From Sphingobacterium sp. BN32 (lineage in GTDB: Bacteria > Bacteroidota > Bacteroidia > Sphingobacteriales > Sphingobacteriaceae), in NCBI RefSeq assembly GCF_030503615.1, contig NZ_CP129963.1, positions 1,116,001 to 1,180,000 on the forward strand: a stretch of 64,000 nucleotides of DNA, given 5' to 3'. The position numbers and the translations under genes are program-made. The notes beneath the pieces were generated by a model. The model searched no databases and was not told the DNA's origin. It was given only the letters and a program-made list of their open reading frames with translations. This document shows, piece by piece, positions 25,986 to 35,692 of this stretch; position 1 is the first letter of the stretch; the number at the start of each line of letters is the position of its first letter.

Positions 25986-26612
25986 TTAATGGAATCTTTG
26001 TCCTTTCTCTATGTATTGATATCGGAAGGTGAAGAATCCTGCACGCGTGCTGATGGATTCGTAAGTTTCACCCTTCAGATTGGGCATATCACGATAGAAA
26101 CTTAAGATCTGTAGTTTTACAAATCCTTTTTTATCGGCAGTTTGAATAAACATTGTTTTTTCAGGATAGGGCATGTAGAAATTGTTTTCGTCCATATAAT
26201 ACCATGTTTTTCCGCCGCTGCGATAGCCCAATGCGAAGTCGGTTCTGCCATCGTCTTGTTTTAAATCGCTTAAGTTTGGGATATCTTTGATGTTTTGGTA
26301 AGCTGTATGCACAATGATCGCTTTTGCATTTCCGGTGCGAACAGGGTTTAACATGGTTCCACCATTAATCTTCAGTTGTGCATGTTCGAAGCAAATGTCC
26401 CAGTTATCAGCTCCAGGCTTCTTAACCACTTCGCCTGTACTAAACTTAAAGTAGGGCTTGGTCATATAGTCCGCCTTAAGATTTCTGATGACTTTTTCCC
26501 CTTGAATGGGATCAGGAGGGACTGTTGGTTTGTCTTCCTTTTTGCATGAACCAAAGAGGAGGAGACAGCATAGAAAGGCTTTGGAAAGCCTCGATAGATA
26601 GTAAATGCTCAT
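25986..26612 (-). CDS. HmuY-family haem-binding lipoprotein (first gene of operon)
   Basis: The 208-aa lipoprotein (LFGSC, Cys 23) with the HmuY signatures NWDICF and, late in the chain, TMFIQTADKKGFVKLQI. It should sit on the cell surface and bind haem. It is the first gene of the minus-strand operon running to 18989. A Fur-like box, a TACATTTG -7 box and 21-bp-spaced repeats lie directly upstream. Confidence 0.88.
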   Translation of the reverse strand: MSIYYLSRLSKAFLCCLLLFGSCKKEDKPTVPPDPIQGEKVIRNLKADYMTKPYFKFSTGEVVKKPGADNWDICFEHAQLKINGGTMLNPVRTGNAKAIIVHTAYQNIKDIPNLSDLKQDDGRTDFALGYRSGGKTWYYMDENNFYMPYPEKTMFIQTADKKGFVKLQILSFYRDMPNLKGETYESISTRAGFFTFRYQYIEKGQRFH

Positions 26613-26617
26613 CTTTC

Positions 26618-26640
26618 TTGTTTGTAATGATTCTAAATTA
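26618..26640 (-). promoter_or_regulatory. Fur-like box in the HmuY operon leader
   Basis: On the minus strand the 7-1-7 core is TTAGAAT-C-ATTACAA. It agrees at 18 of 22 fixed positions with the TTATTTAGAAT-N-ATTCTAAATAA pattern drawn from the other sites. It lies between the -7 box and the HmuY start codon, a position where a repressor would block transcription. Confidence 0.5.
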
Positions 26641-26643
26641 CCG

Positions 26644-26651
26644 CAAATGTA
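26644..26651 (-). promoter_or_regulatory. Predicted -7 box of the HmuY operon
   Basis: Minus strand TACATTTG matches TAnnTTTG and is identical to the box before the siderophore-interacting protein at 43980. It is 32 bp from the HmuY start. Confidence 0.55.
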
Positions 26652-26674
26652 CGTCGAGCGAAAAAATATCTACC

Positions 26675-26706
26675 TATGCATAATGGCATTTAGGTTATGC
26701 GTAATG
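26675..26706 (-). promoter_or_regulatory. 21-bp-spaced direct repeats, likely activator site
   Basis: TATGCATAATG (26675-26685) and TATGCGTAATG (26696-26706) share 10 of 11 bases and are exactly 21 bp apart. They end 23 bp upstream of the -7 box, so they cover the -33 region and beyond, where AraC- or LytTR-type activators bind. Confidence 0.55.
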
Positions 26707-26774
26707 ATATATCGATTTCAAAAGAAATAGGGATGTCGTTATTTTAATCATTAGTTTAATATTCTTCTACAAGA

Positions 26775-26874
26775 TTTAAAACTATTCTAATAAGGGTTTG
26801 TCAGCACTTAGATTGCGGGCAATGAAACAATAGATAAGTTTTAAGTTGCTAAAAGAGAATTTTAAAACTATTCT
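26775..26874. repeat. Pair of 14-bp direct repeats in the HmuY/kinase divergent gap
   Basis: TTTAAAACTATTCT occurs at 26775-26788 and again at 26861-26874, 86 bp apart. They lie in the gene-free stretch 26613-26965 and closer to the kinase start at 26966. Possible regulator sites. I see no other gene or RNA in this gap. Confidence 0.4.
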
Positions 26875-26965
26875 GCAAGTTTGGCTGTTTTAATCAAAAA
26901 TACGCTATTGTGCCGCGATATATAGCTATCTTGTGGCGCATTAATTACTACCTATAGAAAGCAAC

Positions 26966-29900
26966 ATGAAGTCTCAGTGTACTCCGGCAAATGAGTCAGA
27001 GCGCTTGGATATGTTATACTCTTTCGGCTTAATGGGTCTTGGCAAAATGCCAGAACTCAATGTTTTTGCCGAATTGGCGTGCAAGATAACTGCATGTCCA
27101 TCTTCCATCATAGCGATAATGGAAGAAGATATACAACGTATTCAAAGCTGTTTTGGCATTAACTTAGAAACTGTAGAAAGGAGGAATACCGTCTGTCAAT
27201 ATACCATGATGAGCGAAGTGCCGCTCATGATTGAAGACACTTTCCAAGATCCTCGGACGAAAGATAATCCATTAATTCAAGCTTCTGGAATACGTTTTTA
27301 TGCCGGCGTCCCACTTTTAGACGATCGAGGCTTGGCTCTCGGAACTTTGTGCGTTATAGATTTTGTTAGCAAAACTATTTCCGAGGAGCAGCTTTCGGAA
27401 CTTGCAAAGTTAGGGGAGGCGATTGTTTCGATACTCTTAGCTAAGCGTAAATCCACGCAGGCCAACTATTTCAAACAAATACTAGCGGTCACACAAAATA
27501 TGATCTGTGTTTTGGATGACAACTTTCTAATCAAAGAAATAAATCCGGCTTTTTCTGAATTAATGGCATTTTCGGCCCGTGAAGCAGTGGGACAGAGTTT
27601 TTTAGAGGTATTACAGGCTAATGATGCTATTCGAGAGGCGCTGCGGACTACGGTAGAAACTGGGAAAGAAGTACAAGTACAGACGCGAACCGAAACCCCA
27701 ACAGAGGAAGAAACTTTCATCAATTGGAATCTTAAATATAATCCAGATAGTAAAGAGGTCTTTGCATTTGGTCGTGATATCAGTAAAGAAAATGCCGAGA
27801 AGGTGAAACTGTTGGTTTCTGAGCGTAGGTTCAGAAATTTCTTCGAAAACGGGATTGGTCTGATGAGTATGCACGATCTAGACGGCAATATTCTTCGAGT
27901 CAATGAAATGGGAAGAAATGTCCTAGGTTATTCTGCAGATGAAGTTCAAGGGCTTAACCTCGTTGATTTAGTACCTTTAGAAAACCGATCGCTCATTAAG
28001 CCATATCTGGAACGGATAAAGCATAAGGGTGAAGATAGTGGAATGATGGTGCTTTGTCGGAAAGATGGCGAGTGGATTTATTGGTTGTATAATAATATCT
28101 TGGAGATAGATGCCGATGGCAGTGCGTATGTTGTGAGTTCAGCTTTGAATATGAACGAGCGCATCATGCTAGAGAAAGATCTTCAGCATACCAAACAAAT
28201 TCTAGAGCAAAGTAGTCAAGTTGCGCAAGTTGGGGGTTGGGAAGTTGATCTTGCTAAGAATGAAATTTATTGGTCGGGCCCGACGCGCGATATTCATGGT
28301 GTATCAGATGATTTTAATCCCACGCTTGAGAATGTTTTCTCGTTCTTCGACGATGAAGATAGCGAAATGATAGCGGAGCTCTTTACATCGGCTGTTTTAT
28401 CTGGTCAACCTTATGATATCGAAACCCGACTTCAAAAAGCAACGGGCGAACAGATCTGGATTCGAATTAAGGGAGTCCCTGAGATGGAAGACGGGAGATG
28501 TACGCGGGTTTTCGGGATTATACAAGATGTTGATGAAGCAAAGCGCCTGTATCTGGAGCTGGAGCGTAAAGAATCAATGTTGCAAACGTTCGTTGATTAT
28601 GTGCCGGCCTCTGTAGCGATGTTTGATCAGGATTTGAATTATCTAACCATTAGTAAGCAGTGGAAGGAAGAATTCCATTATGTAGAAAATCACGTGCCTA
28701 ATCGAAATCTTTACGATGTGTTTCCCAATATTCCCGAACGGCGAAAGGAAATATATCGTAACGCATTGGAAGGAATTCCTTACAAGAATACTGACGAGAT
28801 CGTTATGCGCGAAGAATATGAACATGCGCAACACTATAATTGGGAAGTAAGACCCTGGAGACTACCTGATGGAACCATTGGAGGGATCATCATCTTCTCG
28901 CAAAATATCTCCGAATTAGTCGCTAAAAATGAAGAGCTTAAAAATGCCAAAAAGCTAGCCGATATTGGGAGCAAGGCCAAGTCGGAATTTTTAGCGAATA
29001 TGAGCCATGAGATTCGTACGCCTTTGAACGGAGTTATCGGATTTTCCGATCTTTTATTGAAGACTCCACTAAATGATCTTCAAAAGCAATATTTGAAATA
29101 TGTTAATGAGTCAGGAAATAATCTATTATCGATTATCAACGACATATTGGATTTCTCAAAAATTGAATCCGGTAAATTAGAATTCTATATCGATCATTAC
29201 AATCCTTATGAACTCGTCAATCAGGTTATTCATGTTATTCTATATCAGGCACAGAATAAGGGCATCGAGCTGCTTTTAAACATCGAGCAGGGGCTACCTG
29301 ATCTGATCTATATTGATGAGTCAAGAATTAAGCAGGTTTTAATTAATCTCTTAGGCAATGCCGTGAAATTTACCGAGACGGGGGAGATTGAGCTTCGCGT
29401 CGAAAGAACCAACATTGAGCAGGATAAAGTGAGACTTCGATTCTCTGTCCGCGATACGGGGATTGGTATATCTGAAGAAAAACAGCATCGTATTTTCGAT
29501 GCCTTTACGCAAGAGGATAGCTCGGTCAGCAAGCGTTTCGGTGGTACCGGGCTGGGTCTGACTATTTCAAATAATATTTTGCGCTACATGGGCAGTGAGC
29601 TTTCGCTTGTCAGCAAAGTCGATGAAGGATCGACCTTCTCTTTTGAAATTGAAGTGCCCTATGAATATACCGAAGAACAGAATGATGACCTTTCGGTTGA
29701 GACTGTACTTATTGTTGATGATAATGTAAATAATCGTGTAATCCTGGAGCATATGCTCGCCTATAAGGGCGTAGCGACAACTTCTGTGGGGAATGGATTT
29801 GAAGCTATACAGCTTTATCTCGACGGGAAACGGTTTGATGCTATTTTAATGGATTACCGCATGCCGATCTTGAATGGTTTAGAAACCATCGCGAAAATCA

Positions 29901-30850
29901 AAGAATTCTTGCTCCAACAAGGTGAGCCTATTCCACTTTTAGTGTCGCATTGCTCCTCGGAAGACCAGGAAGTCATGACACAGTTCCGTCAAGAGCAGAA
30001 TTCCTATTGCCTGACAAAACCTATTATTTCCGAAGAACTATATAGGGTCTTGCGACAATCCTATACCACAGAAAGCCCGTCGATTGAAGAATATGAAACT
30101 AGCAATCACTTGGAAAAGGCGTTTCGGGTGCTCGTCGCGGACGACAATCCAGTAAATATGGCGCTGAATCTACGACTTGTGGAAGGGGTTTTACCACAAT
30201 GTGAGACCGCTAGTGTAGAGAATGGTCTGCTTGCAGTTGAAGCTTGCCAAGCATCTATATTTGATTTGATTCTGATGGATATACAGATGCCATTGATGGA
30301 TGGAATTGAAGCTACGCAACGTATTAGGACGCTTAGCGGCTATGAACAGGTTCCGATTATAGGAATTACTGCGGGGAATGTTATTGGCGAGAAGGAAAAG
30401 TGTTTAGAGGTTGGGATGACTGATTTTCTGACAAAGCCAATTAAAGCTGGGGATTTCATGGCGATGGTGACCAAAGCGATGCAGTCCTTAGAAGCAGAAT
30501 TAGTTAATGAGATGGATATTTCGGCACATTTTGACGAGAGGGTCATGGATGAATCCACCGACCATGATGCCGACTTTAAACAAGAGTTTATTGGGATTGT
30601 GTTGGGAGAGTTGGAGTTACAGAAAGAACGGTTGAACCTCGCTCGCCATGAAAACGATGTCCCTCAGATCAAAAAACTGCTGCATAAGCTACGCGGAACA
30701 TCCAGTACGGCCGGATTAACCTTATTGAATAGCATGACTGTTGACATGGAAGCAAAATTTGTAAATGGAAATCTTCCATTTGACGAAATATCGAATTTGA
30801 TCAATGAAATTGAATTATTACAGAAAGTATTAATAAACTTAAAAGCGTAA
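26966..30850 (+). CDS. Cytoplasmic hybrid sensor histidine kinase (GAF, PAS, HisKA, two REC, HPt)
   Basis: 1294 aa with no membrane segment. In order: GAF domain (about 15-155), several PAS domains (about 165-665; LDDNFLIKEINPAF, FFENGIGLMSMHDLDG, GGWEVDLAKNEIYWSG, SVAMFDQDLNYLTIS), HisKA with phospho-acceptor His 681 (MSHEIRTPLNG), HATPase (FTQEDSSVSKRFGGTGLGL), REC1 with VLIVDDN and MDYRMP, REC2 with VLVADDN and MDIQMP, and a C-terminal HPt domain (LLHKLRGTSSTAGL). It forms a complete phosphorelay on one chain. It is followed after 3 bp by a response regulator, and by the polysaccharide gene, so it likely controls that system. The signal is probably intracellular. Confidence 0.93.
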   Translation: MKSQCTPANESERLDMLYSFGLMGLGKMPELNVFAELACKITACPSSIIAIMEEDIQRIQSCFGINLETVERRNTVCQYTMMSEVPLMIEDTFQDPRTKDNPLIQASGIRFYAGVPLLDDRGLALGTLCVIDFVSKTISEEQLSELAKLGEAIVSILLAKRKSTQANYFKQILAVTQNMICVLDDNFLIKEINPAFSELMAFSAREAVGQSFLEVLQANDAIREALRTTVETGKEVQVQTRTETPTEEETFINWNLKYNPDSKEVFAFGRDISKENAEKVKLLVSERRFRNFFENGIGLMSMHDLDGNILRVNEMGRNVLGYSADEVQGLNLVDLVPLENRSLIKPYLERIKHKGEDSGMMVLCRKDGEWIYWLYNNILEIDADGSAYVVSSALNMNERIMLEKDLQHTKQILEQSSQVAQVGGWEVDLAKNEIYWSGPTRDIHGVSDDFNPTLENVFSFFDDEDSEMIAELFTSAVLSGQPYDIETRLQKATGEQIWIRIKGVPEMEDGRCTRVFGIIQDVDEAKRLYLELERKESMLQTFVDYVPASVAMFDQDLNYLTISKQWKEEFHYVENHVPNRNLYDVFPNIPERRKEIYRNALEGIPYKNTDEIVMREEYEHAQHYNWEVRPWRLPDGTIGGIIIFSQNISELVAKNEELKNAKKLADIGSKAKSEFLANMSHEIRTPLNGVIGFSDLLLKTPLNDLQKQYLKYVNESGNNLLSIINDILDFSKIESGKLEFYIDHYNPYELVNQVIHVILYQAQNKGIELLLNIEQGLPDLIYIDESRIKQVLINLLGNAVKFTETGEIELRVERTNIEQDKVRLRFSVRDTGIGISEEKQHRIFDAFTQEDSSVSKRFGGTGLGLTISNNILRYMGSELSLVSKVDEGSTFSFEIEVPYEYTEEQNDDLSVETVLIVDDNVNNRVILEHMLAYKGVATTSVGNGFEAIQLYLDGKRFDAILMDYRMPILNGLETIAKIKEFLLQQGEPIPLLVSHCSSEDQEVMTQFRQEQNSYCLTKPIISEELYRVLRQSYTTESPSIEEYETSNHLEKAFRVLVADDNPVNMALNLRLVEGVLPQCETASVENGLLAVEACQASIFDLILMDIQMPLMDGIEATQRIRTLSGYEQVPIIGITAGNVIGEKEKCLEVGMTDFLTKPIKAGDFMAMVTKAMQSLEAELVNEMDISAHFDERVMDESTDHDADFKQEFIGIVLGELELQKERLNLARHENDVPQIKKLLHKLRGTSSTAGLTLLNSMTVDMEAKFVNGNLPFDEISNLINEIELLQKVLINLKA

Positions 30851-30853
30851 AAG

Positions 30854-31213
30854 ATGGTTGTGTTATTAGCCGAAGATGATGAATTGATTCTTAAAACTAT
30901 TGAGCATAAACTAAAAAAAGAAGGATTTGAAGTCATTCTAACGCGGAATGGACAAGAGGCTATTGAATTGATTAGAACCCAACAAATGGATTTAATCATA
31001 AGCGATATTATGATGCCTTTTGCTTCTGGAATAGAGATTCTCGCAGAAGTAAAGCAATTAGAGCGACCAATTCCCATCATGATGCTCTCAAGTATGGGGC
31101 AGGAGGATATTGTAATTGAGGCTTTCCAATTGGGAGCTTCTGATTATATGATCAAGCCTTTCAGCCCTAATGAATTGATTCTGCGTATTAATAAATTGTT
31201 GAACAGACCGTAG
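30854..31213 (+). CDS. Stand-alone response-regulator receiver protein
   Basis: A single REC domain of 119 aa: AEDDE acid pocket, phospho-acceptor Asp in LIISDIMMP, Ser in MLSSMG, and Lys in MIKPFSP. No output domain, so it must act by protein contact. The terminal phospho-acceptor of the upstream kinase/HPt is the most likely partner (3 bp apart). It may act on the next two proteins, by analogy with receivers that control synthases. Confidence 0.93.
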   Translation: MVVLLAEDDELILKTIEHKLKKEGFEVILTRNGQEAIELIRTQQMDLIISDIMMPFASGIEILAEVKQLERPIPIMMLSSMGQEDIVIEAFQLGASDYMIKPFSPNELILRINKLLNRP

Positions 31214-31220
31214 GAGGAAG

Positions 31221-32297
31221 ATGGAGTCGGTACTCACGCTACACGAACTGATGATCGGAATCTTAACTATTTTGATTCTCGTATTTTTGTTGATTCTTAC
31301 ACTCTTGATTTTTAACTTTCGCGCCTATAAGATCGTGGAAAGCAAGCAACTGTGGAAGAAGTTGGTGGATGAGTATCTTGCTAATGTGATCATAGAAAGT
31401 TCAGTAAATGAACTTGATATAGAAAAAGATATCAACCATTACTTAAAGTATCCTGAGTTTAGGCGTTATTTCCTTAATCGATTGGTGGAGTCTGAACGTA
31501 AGTTTTCCGGTGTTGCTGCTGAGATCTTAAAACGTGTGTTCTATCACTACCGTTTGAATGAAGAAGCTTATGCTTTGTTGCGCAAAAAGAAAGCATATTT
31601 GATAGCCCGGGGAATTCAGGTATTAACGCTGATGAAAGCAGCAGAAGCTCTTCCAGAAATAAAGTCCATGTTAAATCATAAACATGTCCGAGTACGACAA
31701 GAAGCCCAATACGCCACTGTTTATTTCGAAGGATTTGGAGGATTATCTTTTTTGGATGATTTTGATGGGGTGTTGTCAGATTGGCAACAGCTACGCATTA
31801 TCAGCTTTATCAAAAAATTGCCTAAAGACGCTATTCCACAATTGTTGAGCTGGCTATATAGCGATAATCCCTCTGTTATCATTTTTTCACTAAAGCTTGT
31901 TCAGAAATTCAAATTATTGGAACTACACACAGATTTAATTCAGATATTAAGCTTTCCCGACCCTGACGTACAGCTCGAAGTGATACGAAGCATGTTCAGT
32001 CTTGACGTTTATGATACATCAGAACAGCTTATAAATCGTTTTCCATTGATGGAAGAAGCGCAACAGCAGGAGATAATCAAAGGTTTGGGCTATACCCGAG
32101 CACGGGATCAGATTGACTTCTTAAAGAAGGAGTTGACAAGTTATCCAACGGAGGCTGGGAGGGTGAATATTGCTGATGCACTTCTTTCTATGGGGGAATT
32201 TAACTACTTAAATAACTTGAAGTTATCTCTACAGGACGGAGATCCGAATTTATTAGTCATTAACCACGTATTAGATAATAAGCGATGGACGAAATAG
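31221..32297 (+). CDS. Membrane-anchored HEAT-repeat protein
   Basis: The 358-aa protein has one N-terminal membrane segment (about 12-32) followed by a cytoplasmic helical array of HEAT-like repeats from about residue 60 (e.g. EIKSMLNHKHVRVRQEAQYATV, split by short turns). It overlaps the next gene by 13 bp. Between a receiver protein and a glycosyltransferase, it could be an adaptor that links the signalling to the synthase. Function inferred from context only. Confidence 0.75.
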   Translation: MESVLTLHELMIGILTILILVFLLILTLLIFNFRAYKIVESKQLWKKLVDEYLANVIIESSVNELDIEKDINHYLKYPEFRRYFLNRLVESERKFSGVAAEILKRVFYHYRLNEEAYALLRKKKAYLIARGIQVLTLMKAAEALPEIKSMLNHKHVRVRQEAQYATVYFEGFGGLSFLDDFDGVLSDWQQLRIISFIKKLPKDAIPQLLSWLYSDNPSVIIFSLKLVQKFKLLELHTDLIQILSFPDPDVQLEVIRSMFSLDVYDTSEQLINRFPLMEEAQQQEIIKGLGYTRARDQIDFLKKELTSYPTEAGRVNIADALLSMGEFNYLNNLKLSLQDGDPNLLVINHVLDNKRWTK

Positions 32298-35200
32298 CAA
32301 AGATTATATATGAGATTTTTGTCTGGCTATTCTTGCTCTATTCCATGGGAATATTCAGTGTATATACTTGGATAGCCATATTTTCCTATGGTGCGGTCAC
32401 TCGTTATAAGTACGGTAATATCTATACAGATTATTCCTTGATCGCAAGCAATCCGAATGCCCCGAGTTTTAGTCTAATCGCACCAGCCTACAACGAAGGC
32501 AAAACCATCGTAGAGAACGTCAGGTCGCTACTCTCTATCTATTATAATAAATTAGAAATTATAATTGTCAACGATGGATCTAAAGATGATTCCATCGACA
32601 AACTTGTTGAAGCATATCATTTAGAAAAAGTGAGCTATGCCATCAGCGGGAATTTGAAAACTCAAGAAGTTGTTCAAGTTTATAAAAGTAAAAACCCTGC
32701 CTTCAAGAAGTTAATTGTAGTCGATAAAAAAAATGGGGGCAAAGCCGATGCACTCAATGTTGGGATCAACATTTCTAAGAGCGATTATATAGTCTGTATC
32801 GATGTAGACTGCATAATCGAACAAGAGGCAATACTAAAACTTGCTAAACCTTTTTTGGAGCAGGAGGATAAGCGACTTATTGCCTGTGGAGGTGTAATTC
32901 GCTTAGCGAATAATTGCAGAATTGAAAACGGGAAAGTGGTCGAGGTCAATCTGCCAAAAAGCTGGTTGGGTAGAAGTCAGGCGCTGGAGTACATTAGAGC
33001 ATTTGTATTAGGTCGGATGGCATGGTCAAGAGCAAGCGGTTTAATTCTCATTTCAGGGGCTTTTGGAGCCTTCGACAAGGAGATTGTGTTGGCTTGTGGA
33101 GGATATGATCACAGCACCGTTGGAGAGGATATGGAGCTCGTAGTTCGTATGAGACGCTACATGATAGAGCAGGGGCTTCCGCATCAGGTAATCAATATCC
33201 CGGATCCATTATGCTGGACGGAAGTGCCGGAAAACAAAGAGATCTTAAAAAAGCAAAGAAACCGCTGGATGAGGGGCACGATGGAAACATTGTGGACACA
33301 TCGCAAACTGATGTTCAACCCCAAATATGGTAAATTGGGGATGATCAGCCTTCCATATTGGTTTCTCTTCGAGTTCTTAGGCCCTTTTGTCGAGTTTACA
33401 GGCTATATTATCTTTATTCTTTTCGCTTTATTTGGAATAATAAATTGGACATTTTTCTTTGCCTTATTCCTCCTTGTTGTTTTTTCCAGTGTACTATATT
33501 CGGTTTATGCGATCTCGCTGGATTTGGTTAGTCATCAAGTTTATTCTAAGCGAAAGGATCTAACCACGCTGATTGCCACAGCCGTCTTAGAGCCGTTTTA
33601 TTTCCATCCCATGGTTGTACGCGCTGGAATTGCAGGTATGATCGATTACTTCCGAAAAAAGAATGGGTGGGGAGAAATGACAAGACAAGGATTCGCACAA
33701 GAGAAGGATGAAAGCTTCAAGGAAAAGGCTACGCGCTATAGCAAATGGTTGATGGAGCAATTTAGTCCTGTGGCACTCGTTTATCTCGTATTTGTTTTGT
33801 TTGCAAGCGTGGCAGAATGGCTCATCTACGGAAACAGCGTTCAGCAGTTTAAAACAATGGAATCATTCGCTGTTTTGTTTGCTAACAACACCTTAGCGGC
33901 ACTCGTTTTTCTATTGCCCTTAGCTTTAGCTTACCTAATCATTTCTCTATTCAACGAGCGTTTAGCGAACTGGATACTACCCATTATTACCTCCGCTGCC
34001 ATTATCATACAATTAGTTTTAGCCTTTTATTTTATTGAGTCGAGAAACTTGTTGGGAACTGATCTGTTTTTCTACTCTTCCGACGAACTCATCGGAATAC
34101 TTCGTGCAAGTAACGTCCTTAACTGGTTGAATGTGTTTGTTTTAATATGTGGTCTAATAGCGGTTGTTGCGAGTGTAAAGTTCCTGATTAGCAAAATAAA
34201 AGGATCATCTCTCCAGGCGCTATCTGTACTAGGGGCTGGAGTAATTGCATCGATTTATTTATCTGTATTTGGTGTCGTCACGAGCCGTTCAGAAGATGAT
34301 TTCATGCAAACGGCAGAACGAAGCAAAATAGGCTTCTTTCTTTATAGCAATGCCGGTTTATTAACGGATCATATTGGAGATCGTGTATTTGCCAATGCTA
34401 TTGAGCCCTCCTTTGATTCATGGAACGCGGAATACCCCTTTTTAAAAAATGAACAAACTCACGACGTGCTGGGGCAATACTTTCATCATGCGGATAAGAC
34501 GCCTAACTTGGTTTTGCTTTTAGTTGAAGGCTTAGGAAATGCTTACAGCAGCGCGAATGGCTACATCGGCGATTTTACGCCTTTCCTCAGTCAACTAAAA
34601 GATAGCTCCTTAGTTTGGGACAATAATTTGAGTTCCTCCGGGAGAACATTTTCTGTTTTGCCGACAGTCTTAGGTTCTCTGCCGTTTGGAGCATCAGGCT
34701 TTCTTGAACAAAAAGATTATCCCAAACATTTTAACCTGCTGAATGTGATGGCTTTTAATGGTTTTAAAACGGGGTTTATTTATGGCGGAGATGCTGATTT
34801 CGATTATATGGCTAAGTACCTAAAAGCTAATAGCATCGATGAACTAATCGATGAGTCCAACTTTCCAAAAAGCTACCGACGCCTTCCCAGCAATAATGGT
34901 GAAAGTTGGGGGTTTGAGGATCAAGCTGTATTATCGCAGCTGAGTGCTTTAGCACGCACACAAGCTGCGCCTTATTTTCATATAGCATTGACGCTCTCCA
35001 CGCATAATCCTTTTCTGATCAACGACGTGTCTAGGTATGAAGCACTTTTTGAATCGCGCCTGAAGCAGCTTAAACTATCGAAAGCCAAGCATAATATGGC
35101 CCTGGAAAATAAAAAACAGCTTACATCGATAATGAATCTGGATGACGCCCTTCGTCAATTCTTTGCTACCTATCGCCTGCGCGAAGAATTCAAAAACACC

Positions 35201-35689
35201 ATCTTTATCATTACTGGCGATCATGCGATGCCGGAGATACCCTTGCAAACGAAAATCAATCGCTATCACGTTCCTTTGGTTATTTACTCGCCACTATTGA
35301 AAACTAAACGTAGGTTTCAACATACAGTAAGCCACTTCGATATTGCTCCGTCTATTCTTGCTTTTTACCGTGAAAACTATCAGTTGAAAACACCTGAGCA
35401 GGTGACCTGGATAGGAAGGGGGCTGGACATCGGGGCTTCGCAACCAAGTATCGGTGTTCCGATGATGCAGAGCAAATCGCAGTTGATAGACTTCGTATAT
35501 GACGATATGCATATCAACGACAACAGGATGTTTAAGTTGGACAGTAAATTAAATGAAGAACCTTTTGGCGATGCAAGTGCAGATCAAGCCATGAAAAAAC
35601 GATTTGATACTTTCCGCGAGATGAACAAGCAGTTTATCAAATCGTCTTCTCTATTGCCAGATTCAGTGTACAAGAAATTCTTTCAGTAG
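32285..35689 (+). CDS. Fusion of processive GT2 synthase and LTA-synthase/sulfatase-like transferase
   Basis: An unusually long, 1134-aa membrane protein. One membrane segment (about 8-32) precedes a GT2 domain (about 55-345) with APAYNEG, VNDGS, CIDVDC, VGEDMEL and QRNRWMRG (the QxxRW mark of processive synthases such as PgaC). More membrane segments follow (about 355-460, 490-515, 540-580, 610-660). Residues about 725-1080 are an alkaline-phosphatase-superfamily domain like LTA synthase: metal ligand Glu 748 (LLVEGLG), probable nucleophile Thr 788 (SGRTFSV), and Asp 979-His 980 (ITGDHAM). The protein may synthesise a polysaccharide and modify it with glycerol-phosphate or phosphoethanolamine on the outer face. 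Chemistry is inferred. Confidence 0.82.
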   Translation: MDEIAKIIYEIFVWLFLLYSMGIFSVYTWIAIFSYGAVTRYKYGNIYTDYSLIASNPNAPSFSLIAPAYNEGKTIVENVRSLLSIYYNKLEIIIVNDGSKDDSIDKLVEAYHLEKVSYAISGNLKTQEVVQVYKSKNPAFKKLIVVDKKNGGKADALNVGINISKSDYIVCIDVDCIIEQEAILKLAKPFLEQEDKRLIACGGVIRLANNCRIENGKVVEVNLPKSWLGRSQALEYIRAFVLGRMAWSRASGLILISGAFGAFDKEIVLACGGYDHSTVGEDMELVVRMRRYMIEQGLPHQVINIPDPLCWTEVPENKEILKKQRNRWMRGTMETLWTHRKLMFNPKYGKLGMISLPYWFLFEFLGPFVEFTGYIIFILFALFGIINWTFFFALFLLVVFSSVLYSVYAISLDLVSHQVYSKRKDLTTLIATAVLEPFYFHPMVVRAGIAGMIDYFRKKNGWGEMTRQGFAQEKDESFKEKATRYSKWLMEQFSPVALVYLVFVLFASVAEWLIYGNSVQQFKTMESFAVLFANNTLAALVFLLPLALAYLIISLFNERLANWILPIITSAAIIIQLVLAFYFIESRNLLGTDLFFYSSDELIGILRASNVLNWLNVFVLICGLIAVVASVKFLISKIKGSSLQALSVLGAGVIASIYLSVFGVVTSRSEDDFMQTAERSKIGFFLYSNAGLLTDHIGDRVFANAIEPSFDSWNAEYPFLKNEQTHDVLGQYFHHADKTPNLVLLLVEGLGNAYSSANGYIGDFTPFLSQLKDSSLVWDNNLSSSGRTFSVLPTVLGSLPFGASGFLEQKDYPKHFNLLNVMAFNGFKTGFIYGGDADFDYMAKYLKANSIDELIDESNFPKSYRRLPSNNGESWGFEDQAVLSQLSALARTQAAPYFHIALTLSTHNPFLINDVSRYEALFESRLKQLKLSKAKHNMALENKKQLTSIMNLDDALRQFFATYRLREEFKNTIFIITGDHAMPEIPLQTKINRYHVPLVIYSPLLKTKRRFQHTVSHFDIAPSILAFYRENYQLKTPEQVTWIGRGLDIGASQPSIGVPMMQSKSQLIDFVYDDMHINDNRMFKLDSKLNEEPFGDASADQAMKKRFDTFREMNKQFIKSSSLLPDSVYKKFFQ

Positions 35690-35692
35690 CTT

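Noticed and set aside
27466..27903. Minus-strand ORF of 145 aa inside the hybrid kinase
   Set aside because: Antisense to PAS domains; Ser/Arg/Cys-rich shadow composition.
30664..31080. Minus-strand ORF of 138 aa
   Set aside because: Covers the HPt end and the receiver gene on the other strand; composition of a shadow frame.
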